The notes below the pieces were generated by a model that saw only the letters and a program-made list of their open reading frames with translations, was not told the DNA's origin and searched no databases. A DNA stretch of 64,000 nt. Origin: Oidiodendron maius Zn (Eukaryota > Ascomycota > Leotiomycetes > Myxotrichaceae). The DNA lies in contig KN832881.1 of assembly GCA_000827325.1 (NCBI GenBank), positions 1,262,616-1,326,615 of the forward strand, given 5' to 3'. A program made the position numbers and the translations under genes. Positions 11,690 to 22,127 of this stretch are shown here, piece by piece. Positions within the stretch are counted from its first letter, which is position 1. Each line of letters begins with the position of its first letter.

Positions 11690-12970
11690 GGTGGCGATTG
11701 GGGATGGTTTGGCTAGCAATCTTCCTCTGCAGTGATATATGTATAACGTTGTTGAACAGAGAGAGAGGTAAGCTGGGATTGTCCTCGTTAATGAGGACGC
11801 CCGGCAAACATTTCACTCACTAGCAGGAAGGAAATGCCGGCAGAAGATTATCCTCTGCAGTCGGTAGCTGGTGGATCGCAGTTCCACTTCGTCCCTTCTG
11901 CGCAGTGGCTCCATGACGTCAGGCGCCACAGGAACCGAACTGGACTTTCACGTGCGGCGGTTGTTGTGTGAGGGAATGAGACAAGGAGAGGTCTGGAGGA
12001 GATATGTTTGCATGAAAAGTGGCTGTTATAGAGGAGAGATAGTTGCCAGGAAACAGCCTGGTGTCTCTGCTGGGTATGTTCACTGAGTGTGCTCGGGATA
12101 TACCCAGCGGTGTCTATCCCGACCTCCAGGTCAATCACCCCTCCCACCTTGACCTATCTGATCTATCCATACTAAAGATAGGCATCCGTACGGCGCGCAT
12201 GAAATTCCGCCGTCAATCCTCGAACCAGTCTGTGCCGCGACCGTCTGGGATCTGCACCGCATACCCTTCCTGGCGGTTGCGACAGTGTCAATCAATTGAG
12301 GTATTGCCCACTGCCCATCCCCGCCTCAAGTGCCGGTCGGCGTCCAGCCAAGCAAGCCCAGCAAGAGGGGAACATGGCACCCATCGAGAAGGGGTCCACG
12401 CAATCCACCTCCAAAATCTCTCAGAGCAGTTTCTGACTGTCAGTGCAGGTACTGATGTCACATGACCAGCAATGGCTCGATAGCGGCTAGAGGATGACCA
12501 GCCCCTGCACGGCGAGCGCTTATGGGTTTCGGTCCAGCCAACAACATCGTCCATCACGCTGCATGCAGCCGCTCGTCCAGGTTTCCATCACTCTGCTCCA
12601 GTTCAGTGCGCTGACTCGTCGACGACAGACGACTTGTCGCTCATTCAACCAGGGCCGTCTATTTCTAGAAGAGTGGGCGCACACACATCTGGCTCGGCTG
12701 GGCTCTGGCGACTGTCGGTCAGGCTGATTGACAGTCAAAGAGTCTAAATTAGGATCGTGGGTAGGCGCCTGCTGAAGAATCATGTCGCGAGGTGGTTGGC
12801 GTCGAGGCTTTATATAACAGGCGCTGCTAGGGCATGGGGACAACGCGTAGAGGTATATGATGGATTGATACAACACCGTTTCCCGGTTCCTTCGTGAATT
12901 GCAGAAGTGTCGAATTCTAAAAACGGCTGCAACAGGCCGTCAATTACCATACGGCTAATAACTGTCCACT
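11690..12970. other. Intergenic divergent region, no gene seen
   Basis: 1.28 kb between divergent genes (minus at 11689, plus at 12971). It holds both promoters. Several short frames overlap on both strands but none shows protein-like composition. Confidence 0.5.
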
Positions 12971-14626
12971 ATGGCGGAGAGTAATAAGCCTGTGAATATG
13001 GGCCTCAAGCTGTTCCCTCCCCCACCAAAAGTCCCACGAAAAGCGAGTGTCAGTCGGCCTGCAACCAGGACGCAGGTACCTCCTGAATCAGAGGTCGAGA
13101 GGTCTGAGCCTCCAGCTCATAGCTCAGCTGGGAGGCAGTCGAGTCTTGGGGGTCGACAGTCACCTCGGAATGGGAGAAATTCTCCCACCGCAACGCCGCC
13201 AGCAGCTATGCCAGCAGCGCCGCCACCAGCTCACTATGGGATGGAGAGAGCACCCACATCCTTCTCTGAAGCCCCTACATTAGTGCGAAGCAACAGCAAT
13301 GCATCACAACAGTCCATTACGAGAGCCGGTCTCGATGTTGCTCCTCCGCGTGGAGAAATGCCGGTCATGCACTCGATCTTCCCAAGATATAATCCAGACC
13401 TAGCTCTGGAACACCAGCCATATTACCCCACCCAAGCAAGCCCCACCCATATTCCCCGGGAAGTCATTAGTCGTAGGCCCTACTCTCCAGAAGGGAGGTC
13501 CCCTCTTCAGAGCCCGGCGGTTCTTGGACTTCATCCAGGACAATTTCCACGAGGAATCTCAGACGCCCCGATCATGGATCCCTCGAGTAACGAAGAGATG
13601 AAAGAACTGTGGAAAGTTGTCAACGGCTGGAGGGTACAGCAGTCAGAAGCCCGGACGTTCTGCATGAAAATGACCAGCTCAGCCGAAGAACCCGTTCACA
13701 CCCTTTCATCAGCAACACAACCCTTCTATACTATCCGCTTGGACCCTACATCAGCCTCAGCACAGGTGACCGTCAAACGACACGATCCAACTAAGGTCAC
13801 TAAAAGATTTAGCACGCCGAAAGGCAGCTCTCCGTCAAGAGCTGACCCAGGAAACGAAGTTCTCCGCACAACTCTCGAAGAGGCTGCGCGTCGTTTACCT
13901 CCAAATGATGGGCTCGTGGCCTTGCTGTATCCGAAGGCGGCATCAGACCGGGTCATCGACCTTGCCAACAACCCGACTCCTCGTGCAGATATAGAACAGA
14001 TTGTGGCGTCGGCAGAGTACGAGTGTGGACGGCTTGTGTGGGACGAGGATAGCAAGAAATACTACCTCGTACACCCTGCAGTCAGTACGCCCTTTGTGAT
14101 TTCCATCTCCAGTTCGCCTGCGTGGTCGAAAGTTGAGTATGTACTTGAACATGAGCAGCTGCCTCGAAACTTGGTCCGGTTAGTGCGAGATGGCGCCGGT
14201 TCCGGCTTGATGGAAGTCGACACCGGAGCTGCAGCTAAGATAGACTGCTACTTTATCATGGACGTTGCGGTCTGTGCCGTGCTGTTGGTAGCAATCACAG
14301 AGGAGGAGAAGCATCATGTTGAGCGGTTTGAGGCGCCGCCCGTACCGGCTCCTAACTCCCCTCTCCCGAAAGCTTCAAAAAGCAAGAAGGTGAAGGAGAG
14401 GAAGGATAAAGAGAAGAATGTCAAGGTCGAAGAGTTTGAATTGGATCTCGAGAGCCAGGACTACTCGATGAAGAGAGAGAAGACCGACAAAGCGGAGAAG
14501 ATTCCGGGATGCTTTGGCCTAATATGGATGATGGTGAAATGTTTCGTATGGTCCGTGACCATGCTTATAAAGGGTGTGGCGAAGGTTATAATTGCAATCA
14601 GCAAAGCCCTGACGCGTACGAAGTAA
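12971..14626 (+). CDS. Conserved fungal proline-rich protein with C-terminal hydrophobic tail
   Basis: A single uninterrupted exon of 551 residues. The N-terminus carries the short conserved motif MGLKLFPPPPKVP, then a disordered Pro/Ser/Arg-rich region to about residue 200. Residues about 210-450 form a folded region (EEMKELWKVVNGWRV, VHTLSSATQPFYTIRL, CGRLVWDEDSKKYYLVHP, AAAKIDCYFIMDVAVCAVLLVA). A Lys-rich linker follows, then a hydrophobic tail at about 512-545 (CFGLIWMMVKCFVWSVTMLI) and a basic end. This suggests tail or hairpin anchoring in a membrane. I recall that some fungal databases call such proteins acetylserotonin methyltransferase-like; I see no SAM-binding motif here, so that label is not supported. 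Confidence 0.8.
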   Translation: MAESNKPVNMGLKLFPPPPKVPRKASVSRPATRTQVPPESEVERSEPPAHSSAGRQSSLGGRQSPRNGRNSPTATPPAAMPAAPPPAHYGMERAPTSFSEAPTLVRSNSNASQQSITRAGLDVAPPRGEMPVMHSIFPRYNPDLALEHQPYYPTQASPTHIPREVISRRPYSPEGRSPLQSPAVLGLHPGQFPRGISDAPIMDPSSNEEMKELWKVVNGWRVQQSEARTFCMKMTSSAEEPVHTLSSATQPFYTIRLDPTSASAQVTVKRHDPTKVTKRFSTPKGSSPSRADPGNEVLRTTLEEAARRLPPNDGLVALLYPKAASDRVIDLANNPTPRADIEQIVASAEYECGRLVWDEDSKKYYLVHPAVSTPFVISISSSPAWSKVEYVLEHEQLPRNLVRLVRDGAGSGLMEVDTGAAAKIDCYFIMDVAVCAVLLVAITEEEKHHVERFEAPPVPAPNSPLPKASKSKKVKERKDKEKNVKVEEFELDLESQDYSMKREKTDKAEKIPGCFGLIWMMVKCFVWSVTMLIKGVAKVIIAISKALTRTK

Positions 14627-14777
14627 TGATATGATATTCCTCAAGGCGTTGTGTGGTTCTGGGCTGGAGTTATCCTTACATATATCCTTCGACATAATCA
14701 AATACCGGGAACTCTGCTAAGCAAAGTTCGAATAGCCCCGGTAAATCTGCGTCATGATCGTTGACCACCTTGACATA

Positions 14778-15551
14778 TTATCTCTTGCGCTCCCGCACTT
14801 TATACTTGACGCCGTGTTTGTTAACACCTCCAATCGTCGGGGATTTCGCCATCTTTGCCCGTTGTAGCTCCAAGGCCTCTTCCGCTTCCGCTAAAGCTTT
14901 TAATCGCTCTCGTGCAATAGACAATCGGGCTTCCAGCTTAATTGCCTCTTTTTCTTGCAGCTTTTTGAGCTTTTTCGCCCCAGTATCCGCATTCACATCG
15001 TTTCGATCTTCATCGTCCTCCTCATCCACATCCTCCTCCCCCAATTTCTCTTGTAGGTCATCTTCGCCATCGACCCACACAATTTTATTTCCCGTTCCTA
15101 TAACCCCCACAACTCTTTGCTGAAGCTCATCCACCTCCTTCGCCGTTTTATTCCGCATCGTCCGCAGATACCCCAGATCTTGCGTCTTATACAATCGACT
15201 TGCCTCTTGGCTAAGAACTTGGTTTCCTCTATCCCCATTGATGGTTCCGCTGCTATTTTTCGAGGTAGAAGGACCTTTCCGGGACATCATTCCAAAGTAA
15301 AATTCATCTGGATTACGGTCCAGGGCTTTCTGGCGCAGCTGCTTCAGTTTTGTTTTCTTGACTGCAAAGTCTCGTGCCCGAGCAGAGTAGTCCTACATAA
15401 TTATTAGCACCCCGCACCAGGGCAATAGAAGGGAGACTCGGGGAGAGAGGAGCACTTTGTGTTTTTCGAGGAGGCCCCATTTCTGGCGTTCCTCCAGTTG
15501 GCCTCTCTCTCGATGGTTGCGCCGCTGAACGGCATTCCGCATAGAAGACAT
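14778..15551 (-). CDS. UTP11: U3 snoRNA-associated protein 11 (SSU processome)
   Basis: Exons 15551..15456 (32 codons) and 15392..14778, joined in phase across a 63-nt intron, 236 residues. The N-terminus MSSMRNAVQRRNHRERGQ and the motif DYSARARDF through LDRNPDEFYFGMMSRKGP are diagnostic of Utp11. An acidic stretch (GEEDVDEEDDEDRND) and a basic coiled-coil end (SIARERLKALAEAEEALEL, KYKVRERKR) complete it. Utp11 is a small nucleolar protein of the U3 processome needed for 18S rRNA maturation. It lies head-to-head with CMC1, 238 bp between starts. Very sure of identity; slightly shorter than some homologues. Confidence 0.95.
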
Positions 15552-15789
15552 AGTCGCTGCTTCTTGGGAGATAAGAGTTGAGTGTTGTTCAACAGAACTT
15601 TTCACGCGATGCGGTGGAGTGTGCTTCTTGAGACAATCTACGGACAAACTTTATCAGTCGCCGGATTTATTTCCAGGGGTGTGCAAGCGGCCGCTAGCGC
15701 CAGTCCCCAGCGACTTCAAGTCACTTAACATTAAGATTCCAGCTTCAAAACCCCTACCATATCGCCCTCCTCCAGACCTTGGTTGTCTG
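15552..15789. promoter_or_regulatory. Divergent promoter region of UTP11 and CMC1
   Basis: Only 238 bp separate the two start codons, so the promoters overlap or are shared. No factor site was identified with confidence. Confidence 0.5.
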
Positions 15790-16352
15790 ATGTATATGGC
15801 AGCCATGGTGCCGCCACTAACGGAGGCGGAGACTGTCCCTCGACTACCTCTACCCTCCAGGAATCCGCTACCTCTATCGGCGTCCCAGGAGGCACAGGTC
15901 CGCGAACTCTACCATTCACGAGTACGATCATATTGTGCTGCGGAAATCAAATGTACGTCCTGCGTAGCAACCAAATTATCCTGCTGTTAGTTGCATACTA
16001 ATCCGATGGCGCAGTATTCGCCGACTGCGCACTGGGCCGAACTTTCACGGCGCCTTTCAAGTGTCGTACTCAAAATCGTTCCATGAACAACTGCATGATA
16101 GCTCATGCCACTCCAGCAGAACAAGACGCCGCACGCGAGGAATGGTTTGCCACAAGACTAGAGAGACAAAGGGAGAGAGAGAAGAGAGAAGAGAGGAGGA
16201 AAGAGCAGGAAAAATTCCACAGGGAGTGGTGGGGATTGCCAGCCGAAGACCGTGAGGGCGAGAAGGGGAGAGAGGTGATGAGGAAAGCAGAACGTGTAGG
16301 CGGCTTTCCTAGGAGAGATGATGGACAGTTGAGTAAGGATCGTCACAGATGA
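15790..16352 (+). CDS. CMC1: COX assembly mitochondrial protein Cmc1-like, twin CX9C
   Basis: Exons 15790..15952 and 16015..16352, 166 residues. Splicing the 62-nt intron creates the first CX9C motif: C49-x9-C59 (CAAEIKLFADC), followed by C71-x9-C81 (CRTQNRSMNNC). This twin CX9C CHCH fold, followed by MIAHATPAEQDAAREEWF, is typical of fungal Cmc1, an intermembrane-space factor that stabilises Cox1 during cytochrome c oxidase assembly; import is by the Mia40 pathway. The tail is charged and helical. Starts at 15790, 15796 and 15805 are all in frame; ATG at 15805 has the best context, so the first 5 residues are uncertain. Confidence 0.88.
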
Positions 16353-18660
16353 TCCGCCTAGATGCATTGGGAGGAGTTTGGTGTTGGAATAGAATTTTAC
16401 GCGCAGTAGCGCGTTGTAAGTTAAAGATATGTATATTCAGAGACATGAAATCGCTATTCTGGTTAGAAGGTGAGCCAATATGGTGCATTGAGGATGATTA
16501 GTGCTGTTGGAGAAGGCTTTACCGGAGATTTTTCTCAGAGCTGCCGGAGCCAATGTCGTATTTGGAGTTTGCGTTTCTTCATACAAGACGGTATCCTAGA
16601 GGGCAAATGAGCAAACTAGCTAGGGACCCTTGCAATACAGAAGTAAACTGGTAATATAATATCTCCATCTTCAAGACGCTGAGAGATTTCTTCGGTTTTC
16701 GTTCATTTTACTTCTCGGAGCATAATACCCACTGATCACTGTAACGACACCCGTCCCTTACCGCTGTGACTTTATTTATCAAGAGTTCTCAATGCCTTTC
16801 ATACTTGAATTTTTGAACTTTTGTTGGAAACTTTTGTCTTAATGAAATACATTTGTACGTATAAAAATATACCCGTTCACTCTCCGTCCACCGAAAGGGG
16901 CTTAAGCGAGGGTCGACTCGCGCCATATTCCGAAATCAGTTTTGTTTGGCGGTTGAAACAAGCCATTAGAACTATGTTATCCTCCAAGGCCGAGTTTCCA
17001 ATTGTTGGAAGCTTCCAGGGATAAGAGGCGATGCTGAAAGTCATATCTTAGTACCCTTCAGTCCGATTCTCAGGACATTACAAATCGCTTTAGAAAATTC
17101 AACTCTTCTCAAAGCATGGTAGCTTGAACATAGTAAGTACTTTATTATCTCCATTTGTATTCAGGTCTTACGCCAGCATACTTCAAGTTAATTATTACTT
17201 CTGCTTGGATGGACGGAAGAGATATATTCATAAATATTGGGGTCAGCATGTCTTCGTAGTGATGCTCCGTATGACATCCCACCAGATACGCAATCTATTC
17301 TATTGGTTAGCTACACACCTCGGTGGCAGGCACATACTTCGCCCATCCAGCATCCAGACTGAACAACGCCGCCGCCGTTAACCATGTATAAGCCTATGTC
17401 ATCAGTAATTCTCTGCAGCAACAGCTCACCGTACAGCAGCACTCTCCCAACCACCTCCTTCACTAGTTCCATCAACTATTAAACTACCCTGTCCGCAATC
17501 CAAAGACACTCGACGAGTTAATAACCATCCGAGACTCACCAAATCGAGGCAGAGCACGAGAAAGCCTAAGCCGCTAATCATGCCCTATAATTGGTATTCT
17601 GGGAAGTATGTCTAGGACGCCGCCATGTTCAAAGTGGAGAGCCGTTTCAACCATTCGTGTATGTCAAATGAAGCCATTGATTGGTTTCCACATAATGGAG
17701 AGACTGTATGAATAATGTTCTCGACTACACAGGAGGTGTCTGCGAGCGAAGAGGTGGCCACTGATTACGGGTATAACAGGAAAGTGCTAAAGAGGGTTTA
17801 CGGATTTGATTGTGATTGTTGTAGGTGTATGGGTTACGCATAAGAAAGAAAAGAAGGATTAATAGGTCTAGGACAATGGAGACATAGAGGAGACAGTGGA
17901 ACGGGAGTATTAACGACATTGGAAGAGTATCGATGAGATAATAAATGTAACTGGGTCTGTCTGGATTCTTTGTTAACGGAGCTCTTATATAAAGTACACC
18001 AAGTCTGTATACTTCAAATATCTGGAGCCGAGCCGAGTTTCTTCGTTGGGCCTCGTACTGGATGTGCTCGTAATTATTTCGCAAGTAGGTTGAGTAGGAA
18101 TGGCAGGCTCTATATCTAGGGTGAATTTTATTACCGTTTTTCAAGACTCCCCTACATGCGACTCCCACAGTTTGCACGGGCTTTACGATGCCGAGATCTG
18201 CCGAGTTACTGTAAGATATTCCACATCATCTACACCTATTACCCTGAAAGCAAGAGCAGAACATAGAATGAGGTGCACATGGACAAATTGACGGATTGAT
18301 TATCCGCAGAATTCAGCTACCAACAAGCCCGATATGCAAAATTCTAGTAAACGATAGCATACACCGGACATTGGGTTGGTTGGTAAGCACCACGATCCTC
18401 CGTGGAGATGCTCGGATACGGAGATGCCTCGGAGAATGACACCCATCGGATTCTCACTGGCGAGAATCACTGTGTCGTCATGTCACTCCACCTGGCACAG
18501 TTTTCAGAGCATATAAGCAGCTTGCATTAACCTTTATCTCTCCTCCAAATTCAATTCCACATCGTCAATTCCGCTTACTTTCTATAATCAACCATTATCA
18601 TCCAGCCTAGCTTTTTAAATCTCGTATAGAACTACTGTGCTATCTCCTCCACCCTTCAAC
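16353..18660. other. Long intergenic stretch, no gene seen
   Basis: 2.3 kb between two plus-strand genes. A 150-codon minus frame at 17725-18177 has a hydrophobic patch but poor composition and no conserved motif. The right end has the promoter of RCF2, with a CT-rich leader (about 18536-18660). Nothing else is supported. Confidence 0.45.
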
Positions 18661-19521
18661 ATGAAGATTCTCACCAAGGAAGAAGAGCAAGCCCACTATA
18701 ATGCCACGGTAAAGGGTGGTTCTATTGGCGGAGCCGTCGGTCTCGCCATCGTACGTCCCTCCTCTATAACCAAGCCTATGTATATGCTAACTTTCTCCAG
18801 GGCGGAGCAGCCGCACTCGCAGCCAATGCCCGTTTCCATGGTTTCCGAAGTCTCACACTCCCCATGAAAGCCTTCCTAGTAACTTCGACGGGCACATTCT
18901 CAGCAATCATTGCCGCAGACCGCGCATCTCGTAACTTTGAGGGCGCTCGGGATCCCGCGCGGCGGTACCGCGACCAGACCACCGCAGAGCTCGAGGAGGC
19001 ACGCAAGTCCGAGCCCCTACTTCAACGAGCTAAAGAATGGGGCCGAGAGAACCGTTATCCTATCGTGACCGCGTCGTGGGTGGCCTCCATGGGCATTGCT
19101 TTAGGTCTGGTCGGCCGTGATCCGTACCTCAGTCGTGCTCAGAAACTGGTGCAAGCAAGAGTGTACGCGCAGGGCTTGACCATAGCGATTCTATTAGCGA
19201 CGGCGTTGCTGGAGGTTGGCGATGCGAGCAAGGGCAAGGGAAGATGGGAGACGGTGATGATCCTTGATCCGAATGATCCGGAGCATAAACACCTGATTGA
19301 GAAGCGTATCCATCACGAGGCATATGAGGGGGAGGATTTGTGGCGTGGTAAGTGCAATCTCTGCTCTTGCCGGAGATGGCTGTGGACTAACTCTCGTAGA
19401 TATGGTAGCTGCAGAAGAACGAAAGATGGCGGAGCGCAAAAGTCAGGCTAAGGGCAGCAGTTCAGACTCAAAGAAGACTGCAAATGCCAAGGATTCCCAA
19501 AGAGCAGAGAAGGATGCATAA
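18661..19521 (+). CDS. RCF2: HIG1-domain respiratory supercomplex factor 2-like protein
   Basis: Exons 18661..18750, 18801..19347 and 19400..19521, 252 residues. The N-terminus MKILTKEEEQAHYNATVKGG and FRSLTLPMKAFLVTSTGTFS match fungal Rcf2 (Aim38), including its first hydrophobic hairpin. The HIG1 domain lies at about residues 112-170, with two membrane segments around the HIG1-like signature QKLVQARVYAQ. A charged C-terminal tail follows, coming mostly from exon 3. Rcf2 sits in the mitochondrial inner membrane and supports cytochrome c oxidase function and III-IV supercomplexes. All introns are GT-AG and about 50 nt. Confidence 0.9.
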
Positions 19522-20009
19522 ATGTATTGGAGAGTATAGGTCCCTCTCCCGCACATCACCAAAAACACTCCTAATGTTGTCACGAGTAGCGACAGGTATG
19601 TATTATAAAGAAAATGGCAAATGTACATAGATGAGATAAGAGTACAGGTTATTTAGTGCAAATCCCCCCTTGATGAAATGCCATATTACAATCTAGACCA
19701 AAGTACCAGTTAGGGATTCCTCGTGAGCATGTGCAACCAATGTGACAAATTAAAGAGTATAGTAGTTGCAGGTATATTAACACTATACTACCCGTTGTTT
19801 TCTCTACGCAAGATGGACGAAGCCCCCCCAACCTATTCATTTTCGTGATATGGAAGGTAAACAAGTGGTATATCCACAACACCGGAGATATGCGTAGATG
19901 ATTAGTGGCACATAGATCATCGCCGTACCCTGCCCTTCTAGTCGATTCGCCAGCGGAGAAATGGCCTCAGTGGATTGAGTTTCAAACATAATCTGTATCA
20001 GAGCTATCC
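19522..20009. other. Intergenic between convergent genes, nothing seen
   Basis: 488 bp between RCF2 and the convergent kelch gene. It should contain two 3' untranslated regions; no gene or repeat was seen. Confidence 0.5.
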
Positions 20010-21611
20010 CTAGACGTCGATGCTGAAGTGGCTAATCTGGCTGTAATATGCGTGGACTGCCAACTCCAACACCCACACGTCACCAAACACTGTTCCGCCA
20101 TCGAAGCCTCCTACAATCACCAATCGGCTGTCGTGCAGAACCGCTCCGTGGTAACCTCGAGCTTTCATCCTAGCCCCGTACACCTTGCGTTTGTCCCAGA
20201 CCATCGTCACGAGATTCAAGAGAAGTACTTCATCGCAATACTCAACGCCGTCGTGGCCGCCAATCACGAAGAGGTAGCTCCCGACAACCGTTGCCGTGTG
20301 TGATAGCCGCGGGAACGAAGCCGACGGGGGGATAGCCACGGGGCTGAAGAGCGCCGTTGCTGCATCAAAGATCCAAACGTCACGGAAGCATTCACCACCA
20401 TCTGAACCACCATAGATGATGAGCTTCGACCCTACCATGTCCGCTGTATGGTAGCCTCGAGCCTTGGGACGGGTCTTGTCATCTGCAGTAGGCGATGACG
20501 GAGGTGAGATTAACTTCCACGACATTTTGTTCGTGTCCGCGACATCAAGGCGCCAGACGTCGTTGAGAGCTCGGACCCCATCGCCCCCCCCAAAGATATA
20601 AATACCATTACGGTACAAGCTGGCCGTGTGCGCACGCCGCTTAGAAGGGAAGCGATCGCGGCTTCGGCCGTCGCCAAGGACATCTGGCTTCGACCAGCGA
20701 AAACTGACCGTGTCAAGTACGTACACATCATTGTAGTATGCAGGCCCATCACCACCACCGAATACAATCAACTTTTTGCCGACAGCCGTACAGGTCATCG
20801 CTCGTAATGGGACTGGAATATCTCCGCATACATAAGGAATGGAGAAATAGAATGCGTCCGCATCCAAAACGTATAGTTCGTTGAAACATGATAAGGCGCT
20901 GCAGCCCCCAAAGATATAGATTGAAGAGCCGATCAATGTGGTTGTGTGTGCTCGTAGGGAGACAGGCGGAGTCCCAGAAATCGGCGCCTGGGACCAGTAC
21001 ATGCCAGATGCTGGTGCAGGTTGTACATCAGGTGCGGTTTCCGGGGAAGGGAGAGGGGGGAATGCGGTATATGGGCGGTGTTGGGCTGGGACTCGCTGTG
21101 ATGGGGTTGTGTTTCGTGATGGGGCGGGAGACGTGGTTTTTCCTTCGGAAGGTTTCGGGGCTATGGCCGACGTTGAACGAAGGTTTAGAGGCCGTGATGC
21201 GAGAGGGTTACTGATATTAAGATTCGGCGAGGATGCAGAGGGATTGGGTGTTCGATGTGTTGGAGATGGCCGAGTAGTATCTGATTTCGAGGGCATGCTC
21301 CCGTTACTGTATATGGGGGGTAGCTTCGTTGATTTGGGAGATGTTGTAGACTCTCTCTGCGATAGCGATTGGGATCGATGCCGTGGTGATACATCTGCGG
21401 CCTTCTTTCGTCGGTCCTGGCTCTTGGTAGATAGGTGGCCAGGCGTATGGCTCCGTGGGAGTTCTTTCGGCGGTTCCGAATCCTCAGGGATATCTTGTGG
21501 TCGACCTTCTGTTGGAGACATTTGCATGATATGGTGCGGACGAACATTTTTCGTCCTGGCAGACGACCTCGACGCCTTTTCTCGGTCTGATGACCTCGAG
21601 GAATCAGCCAT
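20010..21611 (-). CDS. Kelch-repeat protein, six repeats
   Basis: Single exon, 533 residues, from the ATG at 21611 (context ACAATGG); the frame stays open further upstream but without an ATG. Residues 1-220 are disordered and rich in Ser, Pro, Arg and Thr. Six kelch repeats follow to the end, each with the Gly-Gly pair and an aromatic/Asp pattern: IYIFGGCSALSCFNELYVLD, LIVFGGGDGPAYYNDVYVLD, IYIFGGGDGVRALNDVWRLD, LIIYGGSDGGECFRDVWIFD, LFVIGGHDGVEYCDEVLLLN and LVIVGGFDGGTVFGDVWVLE. They should form one beta-propeller used for protein binding. No enzymatic or BTB domain is present. It is head-to-head with DUS3. The specific role is unknown. Confidence 0.88.
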   Translation of the reverse strand: MADSSRSSDREKASRSSARTKNVRPHHIMQMSPTEGRPQDIPEDSEPPKELPRSHTPGHLSTKSQDRRKKAADVSPRHRSQSLSQRESTTSPKSTKLPPIYSNGSMPSKSDTTRPSPTHRTPNPSASSPNLNISNPLASRPLNLRSTSAIAPKPSEGKTTSPAPSRNTTPSQRVPAQHRPYTAFPPLPSPETAPDVQPAPASGMYWSQAPISGTPPVSLRAHTTTLIGSSIYIFGGCSALSCFNELYVLDADAFYFSIPYVCGDIPVPLRAMTCTAVGKKLIVFGGGDGPAYYNDVYVLDTVSFRWSKPDVLGDGRSRDRFPSKRRAHTASLYRNGIYIFGGGDGVRALNDVWRLDVADTNKMSWKLISPPSSPTADDKTRPKARGYHTADMVGSKLIIYGGSDGGECFRDVWIFDAATALFSPVAIPPSASFPRLSHTATVVGSYLFVIGGHDGVEYCDEVLLLNLVTMVWDKRKVYGARMKARGYHGAVLHDSRLVIVGGFDGGTVFGDVWVLELAVHAYYSQISHFSIDV

Positions 21612-22127
21612 TGTGAATGCGCTGCGGATTCTTCGTGCAGAAGCTTTTAAGCATTGTCCACTGAAGTCCTCGCGTGGTGGCTGGCAGGAACTCGAGGCTG
21701 AACGTGGGATGGTGGTGTCGGTGTCGCATAAAGAGACCACTCTGCCCTGGTTAATATAGTTTCACGCTATGTGGTAGCAACATCACCAGGGATCGCGATT
21801 GGAACCCGCACAATAGGAACCACGTATAGGGGTATCCTGGAGGGATCATACAATAAGCCCTTTGGTGAGAAAGCTGACGGGACCGTTACGTGGGGAAGTT
21901 TGGTTAGCAAGGATTTAGGCCTTAGGCAAGGCCGAGGCTGAGAAAAAGGGGCGGATCCTTGAGGTGTGGCTAGTGGGGACGGAACCTGGTGGCTGAGGGA
22001 AGCAAACGGCGCTAAGATAAGATCGATAAAAAATCTCATCGAAGTGGGTTCGCTGGTACGGTAAATATAAATACGCACCACAAACTATTCGATCCGCTGC
22101 TAAGCAAAGGTGAACGGTTCGGTGGAG
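21612..22127. promoter_or_regulatory. Divergent promoter region of kelch gene and DUS3
   Basis: 516 bp between the two start codons. It must hold both promoters and leaders. No factor site was recognised. Confidence 0.45.

Noticed and set aside
12971-14626. Label of acetylserotonin methyltransferase
   Set aside because: Used in some databases for similar fungal proteins, but no SAM-binding glycine loop or methyltransferase fold is visible.
17725-18177. Minus-strand 150-codon frame with a hydrophobic patch
   Set aside because: No recognisable motif, poor start context and no splice extension; not supported as a gene.
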